Positions 45,866-54,948 are shown, counted from the first letter of the stretch. The stretch: 64,000 bases of DNA from Flavobacterium sp. N2820 (GCF_025947285.1 NZ_CP110008.1:2433001-2497000); one strand, 5' to 3'. Numbers and translations are program-made. Notes: generated from the letters alone by a model not told the origin.

Positions 45866-45905
45866 AATAATCCCAAATTCATATTGAGTTTGGGATTATT
45901 TCTTT
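45866..45905 (+). terminator. Rho-independent terminator of sucA-odhB
   Basis: AATAATCCCAAA (45866-45877), loop of 11, TTTGGGATTATT (45889-45900), then TCTTT. A-rich flank on the left. Confidence 0.85.
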
Positions 45906-45917
45906 AAAAAAATAAAA

Positions 45918-46745
45918 ATGGAAAATATTTTAATTGAAAAACAAGACAATATTGCGGTTATTACCATTAATAGACCCACAAAATTAAACGCATTAAATAA
46001 AGCTACAATCCAAGAATTACATGATGGCTTTAAGGCGTTAAACGAAGATAAATTGGTGAAAGCCATACTTATTACTGGAAGTGGAGAAAAAGCCTTTGTT
46101 GCTGGTGCAGACATTTCAGAATTTGCAAATTTTTCAGTTGAAGAAGGCGAAAAATTAGCGGCACAAGGACAAGAATTATTATTTGATTTTGTACAAAATT
46201 TAAGTACTCCTGTCATCGCTGCAGTTAATGGATTTGCCTTAGGTGGTGGATTAGAATTAGCAATGGCTTGTCATTTTAGAGTAGCTTCTACAAATGCAAA
46301 AATGGGATTACCAGAAGTGACATTAGGAGTAATTCCAGGTTATGGTGGCACTCAACGTTTAGCGCAATTAGTTGGAAAAGGTCGTGCTATGGAACTAATC
46401 ATGACAGCAGGAATGATTGATGCAGAAACGGCTAAAAATTATGGTTTAGTGAATCATGTTGTTGTACAAGAAGAGTTATTAGATTTCACAAAAGGAATTG
46501 CTTCAAAAATCGCAAACAATTCAAGTGTTGCTATTGCCAAAGCAATTGAAGCAATTAATGCCAATTTTGAAGACGGAACGAACGGTTATGAAGTAGAAAT
46601 TAAAAACTTTGGTCTTTCTTTTGGTACCGAAGATTTTAAAGAAGGAACTTCAGCTTTCTTAGAAAAAGAAAAGCAATTTTTCCGGGGAAATAAATTACAT
46701 CATGAAAATTATACATTAATTTTTAAAGTTTTGGCCCTCAAATAA
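45918..46745 (+). CDS. Enoyl-CoA hydratase/isomerase family protein, C-terminal extension by likely 1-bp frameshift
   Basis: 275 residues; typical family length is about 258-260. Both catalytic glutamates are present (Glu113 in GGGLELAMACHF, Glu133 in LPEVTLGVIPGYGGTQR), and the oxyanion region VAGADISEFANFS is intact, so it is likely a fatty acid beta-oxidation or related hydratase. The last 17 residues (GNKLHHENYTLIF...) are not of the family. At 46677-46681 a run of five T precedes CCGGGGAAATAA; one extra T would give the ending KQFFPGK and a stop, total 258 residues, so this looks like a homopolymer change. Confidence 0.85.
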   Translation: MENILIEKQDNIAVITINRPTKLNALNKATIQELHDGFKALNEDKLVKAILITGSGEKAFVAGADISEFANFSVEEGEKLAAQGQELLFDFVQNLSTPVIAAVNGFALGGGLELAMACHFRVASTNAKMGLPEVTLGVIPGYGGTQRLAQLVGKGRAMELIMTAGMIDAETAKNYGLVNHVVVQEELLDFTKGIASKIANNSSVAIAKAIEAINANFEDGTNGYEVEIKNFGLSFGTEDFKEGTSAFLEKEKQFFRGNKLHHENYTLIFKVLALK

Positions 46746-46749
46746 ACAG

Positions 46750-46788
46750 AAAACCTACTTTTTCGTGTAAAAATTGTAGGTTTTCGTA
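46750..46788 (+). terminator. Probable terminator after the enoyl-CoA hydratase gene
   Basis: AAAACCTAC (46750-46758) pairs with GTAGGTTTT (46776-46784); the inner bases also pair in part. Only four T follow, so it is weaker than others here. Confidence 0.5.
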
Positions 46789-46828
46789 TAAAAATACTTG
46801 TAACGTGAATTTTTTTTTCAATGTATAG

Positions 46829-46836
46829 TATTTTTG
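46829..46836 (+). promoter_or_regulatory. -7 box TATTTTTG for secreted protein gene
   Basis: TAnnTTTG match 17 bp before the ATG at 46854. No TTG at suitable spacing. Confidence 0.4.
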
Positions 46837-46853
46837 TTTGAAATACATTTTAA

Positions 46854-47609
46854 ATGAAAAAATTACTCTCTACCTCTCTTCTTTTATTATGTACTTTACT
46901 TATAAATTCTCGAGCCATATCTCAAGTAGCTATTGGTACTACTGTTATAGAAAACGGAGTACAATTTAAAGTAGAAAGTACAAATTCTGGTGTTTTAATT
47001 CCTAGAATTGCTTTAACTTCCAGAAATGTTATTGCGCCCGTAAGTGCAACTCCACCCGCAGGAACTCTAATTTATAACACCGCAACTAATGGGGTTTTTC
47101 CAAATAATGTTGTTCCAGGATTTTATTATTGGGATGGTTTTGAATGGAGAGCAATTGCAGACACAAAAATCAATAAAACAATTAAATTCAGAAATAATTC
47201 AACTTCAGTAAACTTTTCAACAGTTGGAGGGGTATACATCGATATTTTTAATACAGTAGATTGGAACGAAGAATCAACGTTATTTCAAAAAATTAACAAT
47301 ACTGATTTAAGAATTTCTGAAGCAGGATTGTATGAGATTACAGGAAATTTTTCTTTAAGATCAAGTGATATTGAGGTTTATTTAAATATGCGATTAAATG
47401 TTAATGGTGTAGATGTAGGTGAGAAAATTAGAGGTATTGCTCCTGAAGATAGTGGAAGTAATGGTCAATTATCAATTCATTTTACTCAATATTTGGTTTT
47501 GAATGAAAATGATATTCTTCGATTTAGATCATACCGCGACGGAGATTCAACAATTATAAATTTTGATTCAATCGGAACTTCAAGTCTTGTTGTTAAAAGA
47601 ATAAGATAA
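46854..47609 (+). CDS. Hypothetical secreted protein with C1q/TNF-like C-terminal domain (tentative)
   Basis: 251 residues. Signal peptide (about 1-23, ending AISQ), then the N-terminal module common in Flavobacteriaceae surface proteins (VAIGTTVIENGVQFKVES, GVLIPRIALTSRN, PAGTLIYNTATNG...YYWDGFEWRAI). The C-terminal about 130 residues, starting at KINKTIKFRNNS, look beta-rich, with GLYEITGNFSLRSS and LNENDILRFRSY arranged as in C1q/TNF-like jelly rolls. No enzyme motif. Downstream comes a LytTR-type gene. An adhesin or surface-coat component is plausible; no direct evidence. Confidence 0.65.
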   Translation: MKKLLSTSLLLLCTLLINSRAISQVAIGTTVIENGVQFKVESTNSGVLIPRIALTSRNVIAPVSATPPAGTLIYNTATNGVFPNNVVPGFYYWDGFEWRAIADTKINKTIKFRNNSTSVNFSTVGGVYIDIFNTVDWNEESTLFQKINNTDLRISEAGLYEITGNFSLRSSDIEVYLNMRLNVNGVDVGEKIRGIAPEDSGSNGQLSIHFTQYLVLNENDILRFRSYRDGDSTIINFDSIGTSSLVVKRIR

Positions 47610-47682
47610 ATTTTACCATTAAAAACGGCTACATGTTTTTCTTTAGATGCATTTAGCTTTTTGTATCCATAACTAAAAACAA

Positions 47683-48498
47683 ATGAAAACGTCAATTGAA
47701 TTTTCCTATTCAAAGCCTATAATAACTGCATTAACTATAGTTTTAATAACGTTTGTTTTATTACATTTTGAAGCTTTTGACAATCCAAATCGCCCTAAAG
47801 TTTGGATAATGCATTTTATTACTGCCTATTCGCTAATTGCAGGTATTTCATATTTAACATTTCATTTCATTTTTAAAAAGTATAAAGATCCAAATAATTG
47901 GACTTTTGGTAAAGATATTGTAGCACTATTATTTATTTTAACTTTTGTGCTTTTATATATTCTAATTTTTAATTCAATTTACATTAATTATATTGATGAA
48001 AATTTTATAGATTCTTATGTTTATGATGGCCGATTATATTACTATTTAATCTTTATTGGGAATGTTAATTTTGGAGCGATTAAATTTTTAGACTTTTATG
48101 TTTTTTATAAGAAAAAAAGTAAAAATAACATTCAAAATATTGATAATCAAAAGATTGTTTTGGTTGGAAAAAATAAACATGAAAAAATTAAATTAGAAAT
48201 AGAAGATTTAGTAATGATAGAAGCACTTGGAAATTATGTGTTGGTCCATTATTTAAATCATGAAAAACAAATAGAAAAGGATATTATTAGAAATAGTTTT
48301 TCTTTAATTTCGGAGCAAATTCAATCCACAGATCAGATGTTAAAAATACATCGCTCATACATAGTAAATGTAAGTAAGATTATAAATTTAGAAACACGAA
48401 AGAGAAAAGTTTTAGTGAAAATTAAATTTATTGATGAATTGATTCCTGTATCAAAATCTGTAGTTGAATCTTTAAAAGAGGTTTTATTGATTAACTAA
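47683..48498 (+). CDS. LytTR-family transcriptional regulator with membrane N-terminus
   Basis: 271 residues. Four hydrophobic segments (about 13-30, 42-62, 80-104 and 120-140) precede a cytoplasmic LytTR DNA-binding domain (about 165-268; KIKLEIEDLVMIEALGNYVLVHY, LKIHRSYIVNVSKI). There is no receiver domain, so the membrane part may itself sense the signal. Overlaps the convergent HD gene by 4 bp. Follows the secreted protein gene by about 70 bp; whether it regulates it is unknown. Confidence 0.85.
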   Translation: MKTSIEFSYSKPIITALTIVLITFVLLHFEAFDNPNRPKVWIMHFITAYSLIAGISYLTFHFIFKKYKDPNNWTFGKDIVALLFILTFVLLYILIFNSIYINYIDENFIDSYVYDGRLYYYLIFIGNVNFGAIKFLDFYVFYKKKSKNNIQNIDNQKIVLVGKNKHEKIKLEIEDLVMIEALGNYVLVHYLNHEKQIEKDIIRNSFSLISEQIQSTDQMLKIHRSYIVNVSKIINLETRKRKVLVKIKFIDELIPVSKSVVESLKEVLLIN

Positions 48499-49142
48499 AC
48501 TTCACCATCCCATTCAGCATAAAATTGTGCTAAAAAAGTAATCATGAAATCATGACGTTTTTGTGCAATTTTTTTACCCGTTTCGGTATTCATTTTATCT
48601 TTTAGTAGTAATAGTTTCTCGTAAAAGTGATTTAAGGTTGGTGATTCGCTGTTTTTGTACGCTTCCTTATTCATACTCATATTAGGCTGAATATTTGGAT
48701 TGTATAAAGCCCGATTTTTAAAGCCTCCATAATTAAACGTACGGGCAATTCCTATTGCACCAAGCGCATCCAATCGATCAGCATCTTGCACAATTTCTAA
48801 CTCTTTAGAATTGAATTTCTTTTCGAAATTTCCGCCTTTAAATGAAATGTTTTCAATAATAGCTATTACATGTAAAATGATTTCTTCTTTTACATTTTGT
48901 GATTCCAAAAAAGTTCTAGCCGTTTTTGGACCAATCGATTCATCTCCACCATGAAATTTTGAATCGGCAATATCGTGTAATAAACCACCTAATTTAATAA
49001 CTAATATATCACAATCTTCTTCTTCTCGAGCAATCAACAATGCGTTTTTGTAAACCCGTTCAATGTGAAACCAATCGTGACCACCTTCTGCGTTTTCTAA
49101 TTGCTGTTTTACAAAAAGAATTGTATTGTCTATTATTGTCAT
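48495..49142 (-). CDS. HD-domain phosphohydrolase
   Basis: 215 residues with the HD superfamily pattern: GHDWFHIERV (about 21-30), LGGLLHDIADSKFHGG (His56-Asp57) and DADRLDALGAIGIARTF near 114-130 with the last Asp. Metal-dependent phosphohydrolase of the YedJ-like group, probably acting on nucleotides. Substrate not predictable. Confidence 0.85.
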   Translation of the reverse strand: MTIIDNTILFVKQQLENAEGGHDWFHIERVYKNALLIAREEEDCDILVIKLGGLLHDIADSKFHGGDESIGPKTARTFLESQNVKEEIILHVIAIIENISFKGGNFEKKFNSKELEIVQDADRLDALGAIGIARTFNYGGFKNRALYNPNIQPNMSMNKEAYKNSESPTLNHFYEKLLLLKDKMNTETGKKIAQKRHDFMITFLAQFYAEWDGEV

Positions 49143-49159
49143 TTTTTGGGGGGTATAAA

Positions 49160-49189
49160 AAATTCCAATTTTATGTAAAATTGGAATTT
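49160..49189 (-). terminator. Rho-independent terminator after the desaturase gene
   Basis: AAATTCCAATTTT (49160-49172), 4-base loop, AAAATTGGAATTT (49177-49189); on the minus strand a T-rich tail follows. It ends the plsC-desaturase transcript (ends at 49210). Confidence 0.75.
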
Positions 49190-49209
49190 ATTTTTTGAAT
49201 TTAATATGT

Positions 49210-50202
49210 TTATCTTGCTAAAGCAGGTTCTACCCATTTGAAAACATGACCAGTTTCAGGAATGACTAATCGTTCCGAAATTTTAATCATTCTTGCTGGT
49301 AATTTCATTAAATAGTCTCTTGCTTTTTCAGCTTCATCAGATAATCCAGAAATTTTATCAATTTCCCATTTATCAATTAATTTTTGCATAATATCAACAT
49401 AATCAGCCGCTGTATACACACCAATTCGTTGTGCTGAATCAGAAAATTGTTCAAAAGCAGTGCTTATTTTTTGCCCAGATTCTCTTAAAAAATGTGCAGG
49501 CATTACAATTTTGTGCTTCATCATGTGTTGGAAAGCCAACATCATTTCGCTTGGATCAACTTTAAAAATTTGATTCACAAATTCGCTATATGCTAAGTGG
49601 TGACGCATTTCGTCTCCTGCAATCATGTTGCAAATTTTATGTAATTTTTTATCCCCATATTTTTTTGCAATCAAAGCCACTCTATTGTGCGAAACATAGG
49701 TTGCTAATTCTTGAAAACTGGTGTAAACAAAGTTTTTATAGGGATCGTTACTAGTTCCAATATCAAAACCATCGTTGATTAAATGTTGTGTGGTTATTTC
49801 TACTTCTCGCATATTTACTCTTCCAGAAAGATATAAATATTTGTTTAACAAATCACCATGACGATTTTCTTCACCTGTCCATTGACGAATCCATTTGCTC
49901 CAACCGTTTCCTACACCATCTTGGTTTACACCTTCAACTTCCATTAACCATGATTCATATGTTGGCAATGCTTCTTCTGTAATGGTGTCACCCACTAAAG
50001 TTACCCAAAAGTCATAAGGTAAATCTTTAGCAATTTCTCGAAGTTCTCTTACTTCTTCAAAAAAAGTTTCGTTTTGAGAATTTGGTAATAAATCGGTTGG
50101 TTGCCAAATTTTCTCCACAGGAATTAAAAATTCATCCACAAAAGTGTCAATTTTTTTTTCTAAAAATTGCATTACTTCTAATCGTACATTGTGTGTTGAC
50201 AT
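49210..50202 (-). CDS. Acyl-ACP desaturase, ferritin-like di-iron
   Basis: 330 residues. The two ExxH-type iron motifs are visible in WTGEENRHGDLLNKYL and IAGDEMRHHLAYSEF. Soluble acyl-ACP desaturases introduce a cis double bond into fatty acyl chains, using O2 and reduced ferredoxin. It starts 4 bp after the acyltransferase gene, so both form a small lipid-synthesis operon, suggesting control of membrane fluidity. Family firm; chain length and position of the double bond unknown. Confidence 0.92.
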   Translation of the reverse strand: MSTHNVRLEVMQFLEKKIDTFVDEFLIPVEKIWQPTDLLPNSQNETFFEEVRELREIAKDLPYDFWVTLVGDTITEEALPTYESWLMEVEGVNQDGVGNGWSKWIRQWTGEENRHGDLLNKYLYLSGRVNMREVEITTQHLINDGFDIGTSNDPYKNFVYTSFQELATYVSHNRVALIAKKYGDKKLHKICNMIAGDEMRHHLAYSEFVNQIFKVDPSEMMLAFQHMMKHKIVMPAHFLRESGQKISTAFEQFSDSAQRIGVYTAADYVDIMQKLIDKWEIDKISGLSDEAEKARDYLMKLPARMIKISERLVIPETGHVFKWVEPALAR

Positions 50203-50206
50203 GGGG

Positions 50207-50941
50207 TTATATTTTGATGTGTTCTGTTATTGTTTTTTCTGTGTATTCAAAAATTTCTTCAAACTTATGTTCTGAAATCTTCATTGGTTTGTGAATGGTA
50301 AAATCTAATTTCACACCAAGACCTAATGGGAAATGTCCAAATTTAGTCATTTTCCATGAGTTATTTATCGTAATAGGCAAGAAGTAAGCATCTGGAGCAA
50401 ACTTATATAACATTTTTAATCCATTCACTGCGAAAGGTTTAGGTGTTCCTGTTTTGCTTCGTGTTCCTTCAGGAAAAATTACCACAGAATAATTATTGTT
50501 GTTTACTAATTCGGCTACCTTTTTAATTTCAGGCAACGCTTGTTTTGGATCTTTTCGGTCAATTAAAGCCGAACCACCATGACGTAAGTTATAAGAAACA
50601 CTCGGAATTCCTTTACCGAGTTCAATTTTACTAATAAACTTTGGATGTACTTTTCGTAAAAACCAAATAATAGTTGTGATATCGTGTAAACTTTGGTGAT
50701 TGGCAACGATGATTAAAGGTTTGTTTTCTGGAACGTTTTCCATTCCTTTAATATGATATGAAGCGCCTAAAATATGAGTAGTACGAACTAAAAACCAATT
50801 CAGGTAAGCTACACTCAAACGATGGGCATTATATCCAAAGAGATTGAAACAAATCCATTGGATAGGATGAAAGATTACTAACCAAAGTAAAAAAAAGAAG
50901 TAATACACTATTGAAAGTGGATAGGATACTATTTTTTCCAT
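50207..50941 (-). CDS. plsC: 1-acyl-sn-glycerol-3-phosphate acyltransferase
   Basis: 244 residues from ATG 50941 (MEKIVSYPLS); a longer frame from 50962 begins with a TTG inside the -7 box and is unlikely. N-terminal membrane segment (about 8-28), motif I NHQSLHD (His82, Asp87) and motif III FPEGTRS. Makes phosphatidic acid from lysophosphatidate and acyl donors. Co-transcribed with the desaturase downstream. Confidence 0.9.
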   Translation of the reverse strand: MEKIVSYPLSIVYYFFFLLWLVIFHPIQWICFNLFGYNAHRLSVAYLNWFLVRTTHILGASYHIKGMENVPENKPLIIVANHQSLHDITTIIWFLRKVHPKFISKIELGKGIPSVSYNLRHGGSALIDRKDPKQALPEIKKVAELVNNNNYSVVIFPEGTRSKTGTPKPFAVNGLKMLYKFAPDAYFLPITINNSWKMTKFGHFPLGLGVKLDFTIHKPMKISEHKFEEIFEYTEKTITEHIKI

Positions 50942-50959
50942 TTTTGAATTGAATTTGCA

Positions 50960-50967
50960 CAAAAGTA
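50960..50967 (-). promoter_or_regulatory. -7 box TACTTTTG for plsC-desaturase operon
   Basis: Minus-strand TAnnTTTG about 19 bp upstream of the ATG at 50941; supports that start. Confidence 0.5.
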
Positions 50968-50980
50968 AGGTTTAAAATAA

Positions 50981-51006
50981 AAAACCACCAATGTTTTGGT
51001 GGTTTT
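50981..51006 (-). terminator. Rho-independent terminator after the bacilliredoxin gene
   Basis: AAAACCACCA (50981-50990), loop ATGTTT, TGGTGGTTTT (50997-51006). On the minus strand it is followed by a T-run and ends the transcript from 51439. Confidence 0.85.
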
Positions 51007-51028
51007 TATTGTATGCCAGCATAGTATA

Positions 51029-51439
51029 TTAGCAATACTCGTTGTAAGCGTCTTTTAAATTCTCAGCAATTAATTCTGCCGGACGACCTTCGATATGATG
51101 GCGTTCTAACATGTGTACCAATTCACCATCTTTAAATAAAGCCATACACGGCGATGATGGAGGAAAAGGAAACATGTGTTGACGAGCTGCATCAACAGCT
51201 TCTCTATCAACACCTGCAAAAACAGTTACTAACTGCGAAGGTTTTTTAGTACCATCTAAACTCATTTTTGCTCCCGGACGTGCATTTCTTGCAGCACAAC
51301 CACAAACCGAGTTGATGACTACTAATGTTGTTCCTTCGTTTTTTAAAGCATTTTCTACTGCTTCTGCGCTATATAATTCTTGAAAACCAGCTTCTGTTAA
51401 TTCAGCACGCATTGGTTTTACCATTTCTTCTGGATACAT
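51029..51439 (-). CDS. Bacilliredoxin, BrxA/BrxB family (YphP/YqiW-like)
   Basis: 136 residues, family length. The redox motif CGC (Cys46-Gly47-Cys48 in [14 protein letters not shown]) marks the family, which removes bacillithiol from S-bacillithiolated proteins. Many Bacteroidetes have it. Transcribed alone with a -7 box upstream and a terminator downstream. Presence suggests bacillithiol metabolism in this organism, though no bsh gene is in the window. Confidence 0.92.
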   Translation of the reverse strand: MYPEEMVKPMRAELTEAGFQELYSAEAVENALKNEGTTLVVINSVCGCAARNARPGAKMSLDGTKKPSQLVTVFAGVDREAVDAARQHMFPFPPSSPCMALFKDGELVHMLERHHIEGRPAELIAENLKDAYNEYC

Positions 51440-51468
51440 AATTTGTATTGTTATAAGTTAACGAGTTG

Positions 51469-51476
51469 CAAAGTTA
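51469..51476 (-). promoter_or_regulatory. -7 box TAACTTTG for the bacilliredoxin gene
   Basis: Minus-strand TAnnTTTG match about 30 bp upstream of the ATG at 51439. Confidence 0.45.
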
Positions 51477-51541
51477 CAAAGTTTTTTGCTTGTTATAGAA
51501 AACCAATTCATAAAGATTTGTTATGATTTGATAGTTTACTC

Positions 51542-52681
51542 TTATTTTAAAATTCTACCAATTAGCGCCTTCACAAATATCATTTTTGGACATTTCCAAA
51601 TGACTTGTAAATCTTCCCAAATAGTAGTTTCTTCATCCAAAAATTTAAAAATCACAGTCGAGTTTCCAGTTTTAAACATCGATGAAAATATTTTGGAACC
51701 TAACTCGTTTTTTGAACTTAAAATGTCCAGTAACAACAAATCATAGAACCAAAATTTATCTTTTTTATGAAACTTCGAAAAGTCGGATTCTGATTTTAGA
51801 AATTGAACTAACGACTTTGATTTTTTGGATGCGCTTTTAAAAGTATAACCCGTACTAGCTTTTGTCCAACCGCCTGCCGAACCAATATTGATAACGTTTT
51901 TAGTATTGTGTTTCCAAAAAGGATAACACGTCATTGGAATAGTTCCTTGTTCTTTTTCGATGATTTCATACTCGGTTATGCCTAAATTTTCAATGTATTT
52001 TTTGATTTCAGACTCATATTCCTCTTTTAAAAGTAAATCTTTTGAAAACAACGTATATTCTAATAACGCTTCAGTTTTTGATGTTGGTAAAACGTACATA
52101 AATCTTGTATTACCTTTTTGTTCCACTGAAAAATCCATAAAAGTTGCGCAGTTTGGCGTAAAAACGTCTTCATTACTCTTAATAAACCAACCCACAAAAT
52201 GTTGTTGAATTAACGGGAATTTGGTTTGTGCTGTAACAACTTCAGGATGGTAAATCGAATTGAAAATTTTATTGCAAGTGAAAGTTTCTTCTTTGGTTTT
52301 TACGATGCAATGATTGCCTAATTCTGTAAAATCAACAACTTTTTGATTTAGAAAATGGATGTTTTTATATTTTGAAATCTTCTTAAAAATCAATTCGTAA
52401 AAATCTAATCCATTGATTTTTTTGTATTGATAAGGCGTTAGTTCTAAAACCCGATTATATTTTTCATTGGCAAAAATGGCTTGATTCCATTTTTTTGAGA
52501 CAATTTCATCAAATAAATTATCTTCGTCCCAAAAGCACCATGTTCTATCGTTTGCTTTTTTAGTATTTTCATCAATTAGCAAAATGGATTTATCATCAAA
52601 TTTTCCAGATAGAAGCAATTCATAAACGGTCATTAAAGCCGATAAACCTGACCCAGTGAAAATATAGTGATAATGTTGCAT
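51542..52681 (-). CDS. Lycopene cyclase family protein
   Basis: 379 residues. N-terminal dinucleotide-binding motif YIFTGSGLSALMTVYELL, then DRTWCFWDE and other segments (IGSAGGWTKASTGYTF) typical of CrtY-type lycopene beta-cyclases, which close the rings of lycopene to beta-carotene or zeaxanthin precursors. No crtB, crtI or crtZ lies in the window. Its ATG overlaps the stop of the upstream TonB-receptor gene by one base, so it is coupled to the receptor. I leave the symbol empty because a related flavoprotein with other substrate cannot be excluded. Confidence 0.85.
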   Translation of the reverse strand: MQHYHYIFTGSGLSALMTVYELLLSGKFDDKSILLIDENTKKANDRTWCFWDEDNLFDEIVSKKWNQAIFANEKYNRVLELTPYQYKKINGLDFYELIFKKISKYKNIHFLNQKVVDFTELGNHCIVKTKEETFTCNKIFNSIYHPEVVTAQTKFPLIQQHFVGWFIKSNEDVFTPNCATFMDFSVEQKGNTRFMYVLPTSKTEALLEYTLFSKDLLLKEEYESEIKKYIENLGITEYEIIEKEQGTIPMTCYPFWKHNTKNVINIGSAGGWTKASTGYTFKSASKKSKSLVQFLKSESDFSKFHKKDKFWFYDLLLLDILSSKNELGSKIFSSMFKTGNSTVIFKFLDEETTIWEDLQVIWKCPKMIFVKALIGRILK

Positions 52682-54939
52682 TAAAAAATAGTATATCGAA
52701 TTCCTAAAAAACCTCTAATTCCTTGGTTGGGCGCATACACATAACTCGGATCAAAAGTTAAAGCATATGGATTGTTTGGAGTTGCTAGAACATTTCCGTT
52801 AGTGTCATATGTTACATCTTCATCAAATGGATCATTTGCTCTTGCAATTAAAAACGGAGTTCCTTTGTTAGGTGTCCAATTTAAAATATTTTTTACGCCG
52901 CCATAAAGTTCAAAATTACGAAATTTTTTATAAGTAAATTGAATGTTCTGCAAACTCCATAGGTTTGAATACTCGCTTCTTGGATCTAGGTCGCTTAATA
53001 ATGGCAATCGCATTGGTCCGTATGCATTTCCGGTGTAATCGATGGATAAAAACCATTTTGGAATATCGTAAGTTATAGCCCAATTGGCGCTGTATTTTTC
53101 TGTTAAAACTGGTGTTGAACTCACTCCGTTTTGCACATTTTTTGGTTCCATAATTGTTAAACCAACAATTGCTTTTAATCCGAAAGGTGTTACTAAATCG
53201 ATATTGCTACTAATTCCTATGGTTTGTGCATATCCATTTAAGTTTGAATAAATAATTTGATTTGGATTTGTATCATAATCTGGAATAATTTGGTTGTTAA
53301 AATAGGTGTACCAAGCCGAGGTTTCAAATCCTAAAAAAGTACCGTTTTCAAATCTAATTTTCTTCAAATAGTTAAAATTGATGTTATATGAAGTTTCTGG
53401 TTTTAAATCTTCTGTAATTACAACATCTCTTGAGCCTGTTAAAGCGGCATGTTCTTCAGTAAATAGATTTACAATTCTAAATCCAGTTCCTGCATTAATT
53501 CGGAATACATCATTTTCTGTTGGATTCCATTTGTAGGCTATTCTCGGTGTAAATATGTTACCATGATTGTTGTTGTAATCGTAGCGAGCACCTAATAAAA
53601 TCGTATGCTTAGGCGCTAGTTTTATTTCATCTTGAATGAAAATACTGTAAATTTTTGTTTTTTCTGCCGAAATAGTAGCAGTCGTATTGTCGTTGTAATA
53701 TTGGTAACGAAAAGCCGCTCCTAATAGTAAATTATGATTTTCTGCCTTTTTATCCCATGTATATTGTCCAAAAGCGATTTTTTGATTTGCCAAGTAAATC
53801 GTATTTCCATAGACCGAATTTTGATCGTGAGCTGTTGCTGAAAACGACAAATACATATCCTCTGTGGTGGGTAATTGATATTTGCTCAAAAGCTCCACTC
53901 GTTTGGTATAAATGCTTTCGCCATACACTTCAGAGCCACCACGATGGGTTTTATTCCATTGCATTTCGCCACCCCAACGGTCTTCATAAAATAACCGCCC
54001 AGCGATGGTGAACTCTTTATTGCTTTTTCGGTCAAAGTTCCATTTGTTGAAGATAGAAATTCGTTCTTGCAAGGTTACATCAGTGAAATTATCGTTGTTA
54101 TTATCGATTGGTTGGTTGTAAGTGTAATAATTGATGCCGACTAAAGTAACTGCTTTTTTACTAATGTTACTTTTAAATCCTAAATCCACATTGGTTTCTA
54201 ACCATGAAGTCGAAAAAATATCAGCAGAAAACAAAGGGGCATTCAAAGGTTTTTTGGTAATGATGTTGATTAAACCTCCAACCGCTTCACTTCCATATAA
54301 ACTTGAGGCTGGCCCTTTTATGATTTCAATTCGATCAATCAACGAATTGGGAATTCCAGATAAACCATAAACGGTTGAAAGCGAACTTACAATTGGCATT
54401 CCGTCAATGGTAACCATAGTATATGGACCTTCTAATCCATTGATGTGAATGTCGCCTGTGTTGCAAATATTGCAATTGAGTTGAGGTCGAACGCCATTTA
54501 CATTTTGCAAGGCTTCAAAAACATTTGATGTTGGATTTTTTTTCAAAAAGGCTGTTGTGTATACTTCTACAGGAACTGGGGTTTCCATTCGAGAAACAGG
54601 TTTTAGTGTCCCCGAAACCACAACATCGTTTAAAACATTTGCATCTTCCATCAAATTAAAATTCAGAGTTAAATTTGGCTCATTTAAAATAGTTATTTTT
54701 TTTCTTTCGGGTTTAAACCCAACATAGGATGCAATAATTGTATAGGAACCATTAGGAACATTTGTAAATTCATAAATCCCCTTTTCATTTGTTTCAGCAC
54801 CTTTTTTTAGTTCTTTCAGGTATACATTTACAAAAGATAAAGGTTCGTTGTTTGCAGAAATTGTTCCCTTTATCGTGTTTTGAGAGAAAGAAAAAATCCC
54901 AAACAAAAGCGATATAGAAATAAATATTTGTAGTTTCAT
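52681..54939 (-). CDS. TonB-dependent receptor with carboxypeptidase-like N-terminal domain
   Basis: 752 residues from ATG 54939 (MKLQIFISISLLFG); an upstream in-frame start at 55062 runs through the divergent promoter region and is rejected. Signal peptide (1-20), a CarboxypepD_reg-like domain (about 21-100), plug (about 105-235) with IKGPASSLYGSEAVGGLINI, then a beta-barrel ending in the aromatic RYTIF. The plug contains Cys156-x2-Cys159 (LNCNICNTGD). Uptake of a metal chelate or similar ligand is expected. Divergent from the DtxR/MntR-type regulator; half-sites in the shared spacer suggest metal control. Lycopene cyclase overlaps downstream. Confidence 0.92.
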   Translation of the reverse strand: MKLQIFISISLLFGIFSFSQNTIKGTISANNEPLSFVNVYLKELKKGAETNEKGIYEFTNVPNGSYTIIASYVGFKPERKKITILNEPNLTLNFNLMEDANVLNDVVVSGTLKPVSRMETPVPVEVYTTAFLKKNPTSNVFEALQNVNGVRPQLNCNICNTGDIHINGLEGPYTMVTIDGMPIVSSLSTVYGLSGIPNSLIDRIEIIKGPASSLYGSEAVGGLINIITKKPLNAPLFSADIFSTSWLETNVDLGFKSNISKKAVTLVGINYYTYNQPIDNNNDNFTDVTLQERISIFNKWNFDRKSNKEFTIAGRLFYEDRWGGEMQWNKTHRGGSEVYGESIYTKRVELLSKYQLPTTEDMYLSFSATAHDQNSVYGNTIYLANQKIAFGQYTWDKKAENHNLLLGAAFRYQYYNDNTTATISAEKTKIYSIFIQDEIKLAPKHTILLGARYDYNNNHGNIFTPRIAYKWNPTENDVFRINAGTGFRIVNLFTEEHAALTGSRDVVITEDLKPETSYNINFNYLKKIRFENGTFLGFETSAWYTYFNNQIIPDYDTNPNQIIYSNLNGYAQTIGISSNIDLVTPFGLKAIVGLTIMEPKNVQNGVSSTPVLTEKYSANWAITYDIPKWFLSIDYTGNAYGPMRLPLLSDLDPRSEYSNLWSLQNIQFTYKKFRNFELYGGVKNILNWTPNKGTPFLIARANDPFDEDVTYDTNGNVLATPNNPYALTFDPSYVYAPNQGIRGFLGIRYTIF

Positions 54940-54948
54940 AAAAATAAA

